NCBI GenBank assembly: GCA_033032175.1
Contig: CM065323.1
Location: 13,392,001 to 13,456,000, forward strand
Length of the DNA stretch: 64,000 nt
Direction of reading: 5' to 3'
DNA from: Saturnia japonica
Taxonomy: Eukaryota; Arthropoda; Insecta; Lepidoptera; Saturniidae
The notes under the pieces are model-generated. The model had not been told where the DNA came from and ran no database searches. It saw nothing but the letters and a program-made list of their open reading frames with translations. The translations under genes were made by a program, and so were the position numbers. This document shows positions 31,925 to 41,409 of this stretch, piece after piece. The first letter of the stretch is position 1; each line of letters starts with the position of its first letter.

Positions 31925-33464
31925 CATCTATTTATTATTATTATATTCTTTATTGCACAAAAAAAAAAGTACAAATGGAGGACTTAATGCTAAAAAGCAT
32001 TCTCTGCCAGTCTTCCAAGGGAGCAAAGGAAAGGTATATGCAAGGTGTGCATGATGTTAAGTAAAAAAAAAAGAAGTTTATAACGATTAGTAAGATTATA
32101 TATTATTAAGAAGTATTCAATTGCTCCAAGTAAAACCTACGTAGCGAATACTTCAAGGAATTTCGAGAGTTGGCCAGTTGGATATTGATAGGAAGCGAAT
32201 TCCACAGTCGTGCTGCTGTAACGGCGAAGGATTGGTCGCGGAAATTATTATGATGACTTGGTATACTGAGAATTAAAGAATCAGAAGACCTTAGCTGTCT
32301 ATTATGCGTATCCGCGAGAGATTGAAAAAGTGTTTTTAAATATTTAGGGGATTTGGGATTATTAAGTACGGAGAAAAGAAGACAAAGTATTCTTATATTC
32401 CTACGTTGCCGAATAGGTAGCCATTTCAACCTGGCTCGGTATTCAGAAACATGATCAAACTTCCGAAGACGGAAGATGAAACGGATACAGTTATTGAGTA
32501 GACGATCAAATTTATTTAAGAGATCTTCTGAGAGGTCCAAGTAAGCAACGTCTGCATAATCCAGAAGTGGTAGAAGAAGAGTATTCACTAGGGAAATCTT
32601 AGTATTAACAGGAAGAAAGTTTTTCAAACGCATGAGAGAATGAAGAGAAGCATAAAATTTTCTACTAACTTCCTTGACCTGGTCTGCCCAGCATAATTTA
32701 GTATCGAAGATGATACCAAGATTTTTCACCGTAGTTGAGTAAGGAATGGTACATTTATTGTATTGAAGAGGAGTCAATGAATTAAAGTCTATTTTAGCAA
32801 GCTGTTTTGAGCTACCAATTATAATGGATTGACACTTAGTTGGATTAACATAAATCCCATAAGATTCAGACCAGGAAAGTAAACTTGAGAGGTCCTTGTT
32901 TAAATTATTGATTGTAGAAGGGAGATTCTTTATTTCGCAATGCAGATACAATTGCAGGTCATCAGCATAGAGATGGTAGTGGGATTGTAAAATAGGCGTA
33001 AGTAAGTTTATAAAAATAGAAAAAAGTAACGGAGAAAGAATGCCGCCTTGGGGAACGCCAGCTTCTAGAGCACACCAATCTGATTCGCCATCATAGACGC
33101 GAACAGCCTGGTGACGATCTCGGAGATGAGAAGAAAACCATTCCAGTGCTAAGGGTGAAAACTGAAGACAAGAAAGAGCGGCAATCAGAAGATCGTGGTC
33201 AACAGCATTAAATGCATTGCTAAAATCAATAAGGACCAATACTGTGACCATACCTTTTTCCATATTAGATCTAACATCTTCCGTGATCTTAAGCAGAGCA
33301 GTAATAGTACTGTGGGCGGTTCGAAAGCCAGACTGAAATTGATTTAATAGATCGTTGTCAGTGAGGAAAGAAGTAACTTGTTTATTGACAATAGATTCCA
33401 AAATTTTGGAAAGGAAGGGAAGAATAGAGATAGGTCGAAAATGATTAGGAGCTGTGGGACCCAA
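31925..33464 (-). mobile_element. 5'-truncated LINE with open RT
   Basis: Runs from the coding cut-off at 33464 to an AATAAA and (TAA)n tail near 31930. Its 3' UTR holds GACTGGCAGAGAATGC and GCATTAAGTCC, a hairpin-forming motif shared with the fragment at 31795-31893. ORF1 and the endonuclease are missing, the common result of incomplete reverse transcription. Confidence 0.85.
32106..33464 (-). CDS. LINE reverse transcriptase (C-terminal 452 residues, open)
   Basis: No stop or shift over 452 codons. RT blocks in order: FRPISILPFLSKILESIV, FQSGFRTAHSTITALL, LVLIDFSNAFNAVDHDLL (first Asp), GVPQGGILSPLLF at about 136-148, catalytic YADD at 166-169, then GIYVNPTKCQSIIIG and NLGIIFDTKLCW. The C-terminal region ends AARLWNSLPINIQ. 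Lacks the upstream endonuclease, so it cannot move alone. Intact frame implies a young copy. CR1/Jockey-like by motif style. Confidence 0.88.
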   Translation of the reverse strand: MGPTAPNHFRPISILPFLSKILESIVNKQVTSFLTDNDLLNQFQSGFRTAHSTITALLKITEDVRSNMEKGMVTVLVLIDFSNAFNAVDHDLLIAALSCLQFSPLALEWFSSHLRDRHQAVRVYDGESDWCALEAGVPQGGILSPLLFSIFINLLTPILQSHYHLYADDLQLYLHCEIKNLPSTINNLNKDLSSLLSWSESYGIYVNPTKCQSIIIGSSKQLAKIDFNSLTPLQYNKCTIPYSTTVKNLGIIFDTKLCWADQVKEVSRKFYASLHSLMRLKNFLPVNTKISLVNTLLLPLLDYADVAYLDLSEDLLNKFDRLLNNCIRFIFRLRKFDHVSEYRARLKWLPIRQRRNIRILCLLFSVLNNPKSPKYLKTLFQSLADTHNRQLRSSDSLILSIPSHHNNFRDQSFAVTAARLWNSLPINIQLANSRNSLKYSLRRFYLEQLNTS

Positions 33465-33479
33465 TGAACCAGTATATTG

Positions 33480-34144
33480 ACGTAATAAAAAATATAACGG
33501 AATTTATTACTAATTATAAAGTTATACAACGCAAAATACCACTCAGCCGCGAAAGTTATAAGGACGACTCGCACGAGGGCGCCAGAGTGGCCGGACCTCG
33601 GCTCGGGCGGTCGTCGCGTACGCAAATAAGTCGCGAACTAACTGAATCCCTACACCTACGATTCGAGCTAACTCAATTATACACATAGGCACGTTCCCTT
33701 CCTCCTGGGAGGAAGGAAGGAACCATGCGTATGTGTATTCAGTAATCAGAAATGTTTTCTACACTAACTAGCGCTAACTAGCGTAAAAAAAGAAAAAAAA
33801 GGTCCCTCACAGAACCTATGTACCTGTGTGGTGTGCACGTGTGTATGTTCATATGTGTGTAATGTTGTATGTGGGTAACTAAGTGCTGCACGTATAGTGT
33901 CACTTGTATCGCGCGGGCGGTTGCTTGATCCAAGGGCTTCGCGCCGAGGAAACGGACCTAGGCTTGGGTCACCCGCTAAAGAGGGTGAACGTATGGAGTG
34001 TGCGGGAGCGAATTTGACCGCCCGTCCTCTGCGGAGAGAACGGTGGTTACGCGGACGTGGGCGCTGTCACGCTCTATTTGGAGAGACGAATCGATAGAGT
34101 TTATTGTACATACGGGTAAATAAAACTTTTTGCGCGGCCGGCGT
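33480..34144. other. GC-rich non-coding segment
   Basis: Contains a short inverted pair around 33690-33720 (cccttcctcctgggaggaag), TG-rich microsatellite-like text near 33815-33870, and plus-strand AATAAA near 34120. It follows the Jockey-like ORF1 where ORF2 would be expected, but no endonuclease or RT motif is seen. Confidence 0.4.
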
Positions 34145-34755
34145 TTATGCCGGGAAGTCACGTGTTTCACAGTCGAGACGGTGTAACGTCTCAACGAGGC
34201 GGGGGAAAGCGCATATGGTCTTGACGAGACCGTAACGCTCTAGGTGGTCATTGTAGTCAATGACCTCCTGAATACCATGTTCACGAAGGAGCAGGATCAT
34301 AAGATCATTGCTCGCAACGTTAGACGGAGCGCGGGGCGCGGAATTATCCATCGCCATACGAGGCTGTGGATTAGGGTGACGGGGCCCCCATGCGTTCGGA
34401 GCCGAACGCACGGGTTGTGATTGACCGCGTAAAGGCGCGGGAGGGCCGGCGGCGGCCGGGATCTGCCGAGGGACTGGAATCGCGGGAAATTCCCCTGGCG
34501 CCAGCAGGGGTTGCGCTCGGAGGGCTGAGGCGGGAGGCGCCGCCCGGGGGGCCGCCTGCCTCTGGTGCCGAGGCCGCGTAGTGCACGGAGCTTTGGGGCA
34601 ACCGCGATAATTCGCAGGGTGCCCCTCCCCTTCGCACAGTACGCAGCTCAGGGGGGTGGTGGAGTCACGCTCGCGCGTGCACTCCCTAGTAGGGTGGTCC
34701 TCTCGGCACTTAACGCACCGCGGACGAAGATGGCAGTTACGGGCGGCGTGTGGTG
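34145..34755 (-). pseudogene. Jockey-type ORF1 (gag) C-terminal fragment
   Basis: One open minus-strand frame from about 34755 to the TAA at 34145, without its own start. It begins in a zinc knuckle (HAARNCHLRPRCVKCREDHP), then CVLCEGEGHPANYRGCPKAP, the classic Jockey-clade gag finger order. A proline/alanine-rich linker follows (PRAAPPASALRAQPLL), then a C-terminal part ending RLDCETRDFPA. The protein would bind LINE RNA. The N-terminal half is absent and unrelated AT-rich DNA starts abruptly beyond 34760. Confidence 0.7.
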
Positions 34756-34832
34756 GCGAATGGACAAAATCATGATTGGGCTAATGATGACAATTCCAAT
34801 GATTATGACGATGCTTATGACGATTAAAAGAT
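34728..34832 (+). other. Possible last-exon remnant with acidic tail
   Basis: A plus-strand frame reads NGQNHDWANDDNSNDYDDAY, DD and stop, followed within about 35 bases by AATAAA. It could be the end of a host exon into which the LINE landed, or chance. No upstream exon found. Confidence 0.2.
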
Positions 34833-34834
34833 AA

Positions 34835-35690
34835 ACAAATACTTTCTTTACTTAATCATAGTTAAATAAAAAATATTATATAATGATTTTTGTTTTAATT
34901 GTTCCAACTGGTACCTTTTTATAATAAAATGAAAATAATTCTTCAGAAAACAAAATTGCGCTGAATAAATTTATTTTCCCTAATGTATGCAATAAATTAA
35001 TTAACATAAATAATAATTAATGATTACTTTAATGTTGAAGTTTGTCTTATTTAAATAGAGATGCAAAAATATTGAATTGAAAGCAGTAAGTACCTCATAA
35101 ATATTTTAATCTGAGACGCATGCGCATGGTGCTCTTGCGCTCATTCTCTCGGCTGAATAATTTGTATGTTTAGGGAATGGTTGGTCATTACAATTTGTCT
35201 GACTAATGAAATATGACTTTGTAATAGTGATCTTAATAACATATTTAAAAATCAGACATGTAAAAATAAGTAAAGTTAATTTATTTTTTGTGAAGCTTTA
35301 AAGCGTCTGACAAAAGTTTTGGTCCATGGAAAGTGTCTGACACTTATGATACTATTTTAGAACAACATTCTACAAAACATATATAAAAATCAGCCATATA
35401 AATGAACATGAGACGCTACTGAGAACCTAAGGTTTCATCTATGTGAAAATAAGTTATGTCTGATCGCTCTGGGATCTTACTCTAGGGGTGTTAGAAAGAG
35501 AGAGATGAAATTGTCACTCTGATCTATTACCATATCATAAGTTGCCGGTAATATGTCTTAAAAAAGCTGAAAGGCAACATCTTAATGTTGCCGCAAGTAA
35601 AGGGTAAAAAATACCGAAAAGTAACTTATCCGAACTTATGTCTCATTACGCAATTTGGACGTGACTATCTTCTTTTAATATGCCTGTTAC
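34835..35690. other. AT-rich DNA, no gene seen
   Basis: No credible frame; several short direct repeats only. Confidence 0.4.
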
Positions 35691-35694
35691 TATT

Positions 35695-37020
35695 TTCTGT
35701 AACTACTGAAAACATTTTTTAATATCTTTTGGTGGATATTGTAGTAAGTTTCTATCTTTATAATATTCTTTCACCCATATAAATTCATTTGATGTTCTGT
35801 TAGGAACTCCATTGAGTTCTTTTTGACATGTTTTACATCTTAACATATTTTTTTGGAACATTTTACCAGCACAAATCCATATACATAATTAGCCGCTTGT
35901 CCTACGTCACTTGTTTCTGAGCAATCGATAAGAGGCACCACAATCTCTTCATTGTCTACCTTTTGGACTTGTAGTACCTCTTCATAATCACCTTTGGAAA
36001 CATTAGAATCTCTGCTTTAACTTAAAATGAAATCTAATGTCTGAAGACAATTGTTTTGGTCTTCTTCACAATTGGCAAGCAGAGAATGGGGCAAGTTAAA
36101 ATTATTTAATAATAATGCTTTATAGGCACCTTCAAAAGCAATTGTGTTAGGTGCTTTATTCCTCGCCCCAAAACTCCTAATGTTTCCAAAGAATTTTCAA
36201 GTGGGTCTTGGTTAAAATTTCTGGTTAACATTACATCAAATGAATTTTGACATAAAATTTTCCATAGTTGTTGCATTCCTTCTATTGTGCGAATGAAATT
36301 TTTTATAGATGGTATGGCACTTGATTCAATTACCTGGATTTTGATATTCGCTTTAATCTTCTTAATTTTTACAAACTTGACAGTTTTAAAACTTTTACTG
36401 CATCTATCCATATCTAATGATATGGCGAAATTTTCTTTACATCTCCTTAATATACTTTACCATTAGGTATAGCAAATGTATTAACATTTAAAGAGTCGAA
36501 CAAATTGTCTAGTAACTTGGTAAATTTAATCAATTGTCCACATTCTTCAGGAACTTCTCCTCTCTTCACCAGGCAATGAGTTGTAGCTGCCATGCTTTAA
36601 CTAAATACTTGTGCTGCCATTTTATCTTTAATTTTTTTATCTTATCGATATATAAATGGATGTTAGTTAATTTATGTAATAACCTTAATTCACCATCAAC
36701 CTTGTCAGCTTCATATACCTTTTGGTAGTAATTCCCATTTTAACATGTTCTCTTTTTTTTATTCAAAATCATAGTATTTTAAACCTTTAGTTAATAAGTT
36801 ATTTCTCACACCTTTTAATAGGATGTGGAACATCAAATAATGGTATTGTTTTTGATCTTCTCAATTCAATGATGTCATGCCTCCTCCACTTTCCACCTTT
36901 CTGGATAAATATTTTCCTGGTGTTATCAACAATTTCATTAATTACACTTACATTTACAGTGCTTTGATCGCAAACTGTAGTTAAAATCTTTAATCCCGTA
37001 TTCTATGCATACTTAATAAC
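35695..37020 (-). pseudogene. P-element-like transposase remnant
   Basis: Minus-strand text in the order of P-element/THAP9 transposases, in several frames with stops: TTVCDQSTVNVSVINEIVDN, then SKTIPLFDVPHPIKR (the D-P-P-H-like GTP/catalytic region), MAATTHCLVKRGEVP, FIRTIEGMQQLWKIL and LTRNFNQDPLENSLE, the strongly conserved NQDPLE box, and DVGQAANYVYGFVLVK near the end. The best frame is 36411-36106. P-type proteins carry an N-terminal THAP finger, missing here. No terminal repeats recognised. Confidence 0.65.
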
Positions 37021-37045
37021 TTTTTTAAAATAACTTTCATAAAAC

Positions 37046-37099
37046 TGGCGACGAGGATGGGATTCGAACCCACGCGTACAAAGCACATTGGATTAGCAA
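37046..37099 (-). tRNA. tRNA-Ser(GCU) 3' half with CCA (pseudogene)
   Basis: On the minus strand, from TTGCTAATCC (anticodon loop, GCT) through the variable arm and the T arm GTGGG-TTCGAAT-CCCAT to the acceptor 3' strand CCTCGTCG and then CCA. This matches the 3' half of eukaryotic tRNA-Ser(GCU). The 5' half is absent. CCA is not encoded in eukaryotic tRNA genes, so this looks reverse-transcribed. In plus orientation TGGCGACGAGGATGGG equals an LTR primer binding site, but the match runs far past 18 bases. Confidence 0.65.
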
Positions 37100-37478
37100 A
37101 TTCGTTTAAATTAAACATTGGTTTAATGAATTAGGATTAAGTTAAAAACTTTGAGAACATTAACACAACTGGTTGGCGTGTCGTTTAACAATTTTATAAT
37201 TAACATTTACTATATATATAATTCCTGGCGTAATTTCATCTGTTATAGTTCCTAACATACATTTTTATTTCATTATACATACGTACCATACATAACCTTC
37301 TTCTTCCTTAGTAAAACGTTCAGTCCGGTTCCCCTTACAGTTGTCTACTTTATACTTTATTCTGCTCTATTAAAATCTTAAATATAGTAGGCGCTAGTCT
37401 TAACATATTTCTACCTTTCATCTCTCTCCCTAATATTAGTTTCGCTGGGGTTACACCAGGTGTTTTAATTATGGATCT

Positions 37479-38171
37479 CTAATCAAACAAGAATAGGTTT
37501 ACAGCATAATCTAGGTTATGTCCACTATCTACAATTTTTTTAATATGGTGTTTAAAAGTGTAAACAAAACGCTCAACTAATCTGTTAGTTGCTGGGTGGT
37601 AAGTAGGAGTGAAACGCAGCTTAACTCTTACTGTTTTTAGAAAATCAACAAAATTCTTGCTGGTCCATGTTGGACCATTATCTGTGACTACTAAAAATGG
37701 ATAACCAAATCTCTTCAAAAACATTTTTAAACTTTTTATTGTAGTACTAGCTGTCATATTGGGTACTTGGAACACCTCGGGCTACTTTGTATAACTGTCT
37801 ATTATAACCAAAAAAGTTATTCCTAAGAATAGCCCCAGGTAGTCAGCATGTAAGCGATGCCATGGTATCAGTGTGGTGTGCCACACATTTAAAGGTATGC
37901 TGTTTACCTCTTTTCGGTTCTACAGGCATACAAGACAGCTTTGAGTAATATCGACTACATCTTCATCTAATTTTGGCCACCATATATAAGACCGTGCCTT
38001 TTCTTTCATTATGGTTGAGCCAAAATGGCTGGCATGAATCTGTCCCAACACTTTTGCTTGTAAAGCAAATGGTATGATAACTCTATATCCCCATAAGATG
38101 CACCCTTTATCAATACTTAATTCATAACGACGGTTAAAGTAGGCCTGTAAATACTCCAACCATCTGTACAT
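37479..38171 (-). pseudogene. Gypsy integrase remnant
   Basis: 38171-37920: HHCC zinc finger region (QIHASHFGSTIMKEKARSYI, then TQSCLVCL). 37775-37479: catalytic core with VTDNGPTWTSKNF (second Asp), TPTYHPATNRLVERFV (Glu); usual text has N-G-x-A-E-R, so the Glu context is slightly altered. The first Asp block between them is broken. Inserts cDNA in living relatives. Confidence 0.75.
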
Positions 38172-38339
38172 AATCTTAAAACAGTAGCCAAAATCATATC
38201 TTTTTTTGTCTCATTTTGGACCATTTTCCAGTGTAATATTATACAATGTCATTGTTCTCCATACTTATTGAATATGCATTTAAGATGCTTATATCCCCCC
38301 TTTTTAATACATCTTCATTTTTTTCAATTATACTCTACA

Positions 38340-39152
38340 TTTAGTGGTGAGCTTGATAGGCAATCAGCTGGATTATTACTTGTGCGAAGATGATGAATAT
38401 CATTATCAAAAGCAGACATAAATATTGCCCAGTGCTGAAGGCGTTTAGCCGCCATTTTTGGTTACCCTTTGTTGGATTGAAAACATGAGCCAATGCAGAA
38501 TTCTGTTTCTAAAATGAACCTTTTACCATTAACATATTCATAGAATTTCATTACCCTGTAGTGTATATTTATAGTGAGATAATGAAACCACTTAATTTTG
38601 CACTATACTTTTACTACAAATTATCAGACTTTACAAACAAATAAAAATAATAGCTATGCCTAGAGAGACAGCGTGCGTTCAGCCGTGTTTATGTTTTCAC
38701 ACTGGTCGTGCTCGTGCCTCGTCGACTTCAGTCGTCGGCGGCCGTCGTGTCGCCTCGGCTCGCGTCGCGTCGTCTCGCCGTTACAGTAAGTACTTCATAT
38801 TGCATGTTTTTGCATTCTAGATAAATTTACATGCCGCGCAACTATTATTTATATTATTAACTTTATTTTTGTTGTGGGAAATCTGGAGTACGCCACAACC
38901 CCATAAACAATTGCATATGCTTCCTTATCTATGGTACAGTATTTTTGTTGTGTATCTGTTAATTTTTTGCTAGCGTATGCAATAGGTTTTAACATACCAT
39001 TTCTATATTTATGTGAAAGTACAGCACCTACCCCTGTGTTGGACGCATCACACGTGAGTATTACAGGTAATTTTTGTTCATATTGAGTCATATTATCAGT
39101 GTTGGTCAACGCTTTCCAGTTCTCCTCAAATTCAATGTCACATCTAGAGTTC
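38340..39152 (-). pseudogene. Gypsy RNase H remnant, interrupted
   Basis: 39150-38849 reads EFEENWKALTNTDNM, then LPVILTCDASNTGVGAVLSH and KPIAYASKKLTDTQQ, the RNase H start with its first Asp. The end of the domain and tether appear only at 38480-38340 (AAKRLQHWAIFMSAF, NPADCLSSSPL). About 350 bases of foreign, CpG-rich sequence lie between. Confidence 0.7.
38510..38850. other. Inserted segment with CpG-rich core and splice-donor-like site
   Basis: 38670-38784 is strikingly CpG-rich (cgtcg, gcgtcgcgtcg) inside AT-rich DNA. It includes TCAGT at about 38727 and ends at GTAAGTA (38786-38792). This is the look of an insect promoter plus short 5' UTR exon, or of an LTR. It interrupts the Gypsy RNase H. 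Confidence 0.45.
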
Positions 39153-39316
39153 TGTTAGAATCAATATCATAATAATGCATTTTATATTATACTAGCGACA
39201 TCTATTGTCCACTTTGTCTAATTGTAATTTATATCCAAATGTGTGACCTACATATCTATGGTTCCGTAAATATAAATTTAGTCTATGAACTGCAAGTCAT
39301 TCCGTGTGTTTTATTA
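39153..39316 (+). repeat. Copia 5' LTR
   Basis: Starts TGTTAGAATC and ends GTTTTATTA; carries TAGCGACATCTATTG. Confidence 0.93.
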
Positions 39317-39386
39317 GGTTATGGGCCGCTCTCATTTTTCCTAATTTTATACTGTAAAATTGTGATTCTCTTACAAAAGTGTTGAA

Positions 39387-41397
39387 ATGTCGATGTCAGG
39401 CTATCTAGTAAACGTGCCGAGGCTTAAAGGTCGCGAAAACTATGACGATTGGTCATTCGCGACAAGTAATTTCATGCTTCTCGAGGGCATCGACATTGAA
39501 AATGTGCCAGCGACCATCACTGAAGCTGAAAACAAGAAAGCCAAAGCCAAGCTCGTGATGATAATTGATTCCTCGTTATACGCGCATATCAAAAGTGAGA
39601 CTACAGTGACCGGTGTGTGGAATAAATTGAAAAAATTGTTCGATGATACGGGGTATCAAAGGAAAATCGTTTTGCTTCGAACATTAATTTCAATAAGCCT
39701 CGAAAACTGTGAGTCCATGACAAACTACGTGTCTCAAGTGGTCGAAACTGCGCAAAAATTAAAAGGGACAGGTTTTGAGATCACAGTTGAGTGGATTAGA
39801 TTGGATCATTACTTTTAGCGGGATTACCAGATAAGTTTTCACCAATGATAATGGCGATAGAGCATTCGGGCATCGCCATTAGTGCTGACGTCATTAAGAC
39901 AAAATTACTTGACCATGTGTGAAGAAGTTGGCACTACTGGAACGAACACGGCGTTTTGGTCAAAACAACAGCGGTCGAAAAGTAGCAACACTTACCGCGG
40001 TGTCAAATCACAACCGTCAATGACAAATGACACTTCAACTGGCCGGAAACAAATTAAATGTTTCAATTGTAAAAAGTACGTCATTTTAAAAGTAAATGCC
40101 CAGATTTAAAAGCGAAAGACACCGTGAACGCCTTTAGTGCCGCATTTTTAAATGGTACCTACAAAACCGATGACTGGTTTATAGACTCGGGAGCAAGCAC
40201 GCATATGACGGTAAATCGTAATAAATTGTCAAACATCCGACAAGTGCACGAGAAACGTGAGATAATCGTAGCGAATAAGATGACTGTTCCTGTTTTGTGT
40301 GCCGGTGACACACAAATAACAACCGAAGTAAATTCTCAGCACTACAACGTGATAGTGAAAGACATTTTGTGTGTACCAAACCTCTCAACGAATCTGCTGT
40401 CAGTCAGCAGATTGATAGAAGCAGGTAATAAAGTTACGTTTAAACGAAATTACTGTCGCATACACAATAAACAAAACGAGCTGATAGGAATGGCTGAAAT
40501 AGTAAATGGTGTGTATAAACTAAACACAGTCAAGTCTGATGTGTTGGTGGCAGGAGCAGCACAAATCAAAGTCAGCAGTGCGCAGTGGCATAGAGGCTAG
40601 GCCACATAAATAGTAAAGCCTTGCAAAAGATGAAAGAAGGTGCTGTAGAAGGAGTTGCTTATAACAAGAAAGCTGACATACAGATCCAGAATTCTGAAGT
40701 ATGATGTGAGGGCAAACAGACGCGTTTCCCTTTTCCATCTGCCAACCATAGAAGTGAAAAACTATTGGATATAGTACACTCAGATTTATGTGGGCCGATG
40801 GAGACCAAGTCGCTTGGTCAATCGAAATACTTTCTACTATTCATAGATGATGCCAGCAGAATGACTTTTGTCTACTTCTTGAAAGAAAAGAACCAGCTAT
40901 TTCAGCACTTCAGAGAATTTCGAGGTATAGTCGAAAATCGAGATGGAGAACTTTATGAGACAAGCGGGTATTGCCCATCAGAAGACCAATCCACACACTC
41001 CGGAGCAGAATGGACTCTCAGAACGTTTCAACGGAACAATAGTTGAAAGGTCTAGAGATGTTTACTGTTTGAAGCAGATCTCGATAAACGTTTTTGGGAT
41101 GAAGCAGTACATACTGCAGTATATTTAAAAAACAGAACGCCAGCTGCCAGTTTAGGCATGATGACACCATTCGAAAAATGGACAGGTATGAAACCAGATT
41201 TAAGCCATCTCAGAATATTTGGCAGTAAGGCAAAGGTGCATGTTCCGAAAGTACCGGGACAGAAATGGGATAAGAAGGCTGACAAATTGATTTTAGTTGG
41301 TTATCCAGTTGATGTGAAAGGATACAGACTGTACAACCCAAAAACAAAGAAAATTACTACGAGCAGAAATGTCATAATTATGGAGAAGCAAGACTAG
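39387..41397 (+). pseudogene. Copia gag, protease and integrase, broken
   Basis: 39387-39818: gag N-terminus (VPRLKGRENYDDWSFATSNF, LKKLFDDTGYQRKIVLLRTL). A frameshift and stops follow near 39819; a partial knuckle (CFNCKK) is near 40060. 40124-40600: protease with WFIDSGASTHMT. 40765-41046: integrase first Asp (IVHSDLCGPMETKS). Near 40940 the frame passes abruptly from RGIVEN to the region MENFMRQAGIAHQKTN, so the segment with the second catalytic Asp (DNGGE box) is lost. The Glu box HTPEQNGLSERFNGT and the rest to 41397 remain in other frames. Confidence 0.85.
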
Positions 41398-41409
41398 GAC
41401 ACAGCTCAG

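Noticed and set aside
33897..34097. Plus-strand 66-codon arginine-rich frame
   Set aside because: GC-rich composition removes stops by chance; no motif.
34390..34834. Plus-strand GC-rich frames antisense to the Jockey ORF1
   Set aside because: They mirror the zinc-knuckle coding strand, which carries the real signal.
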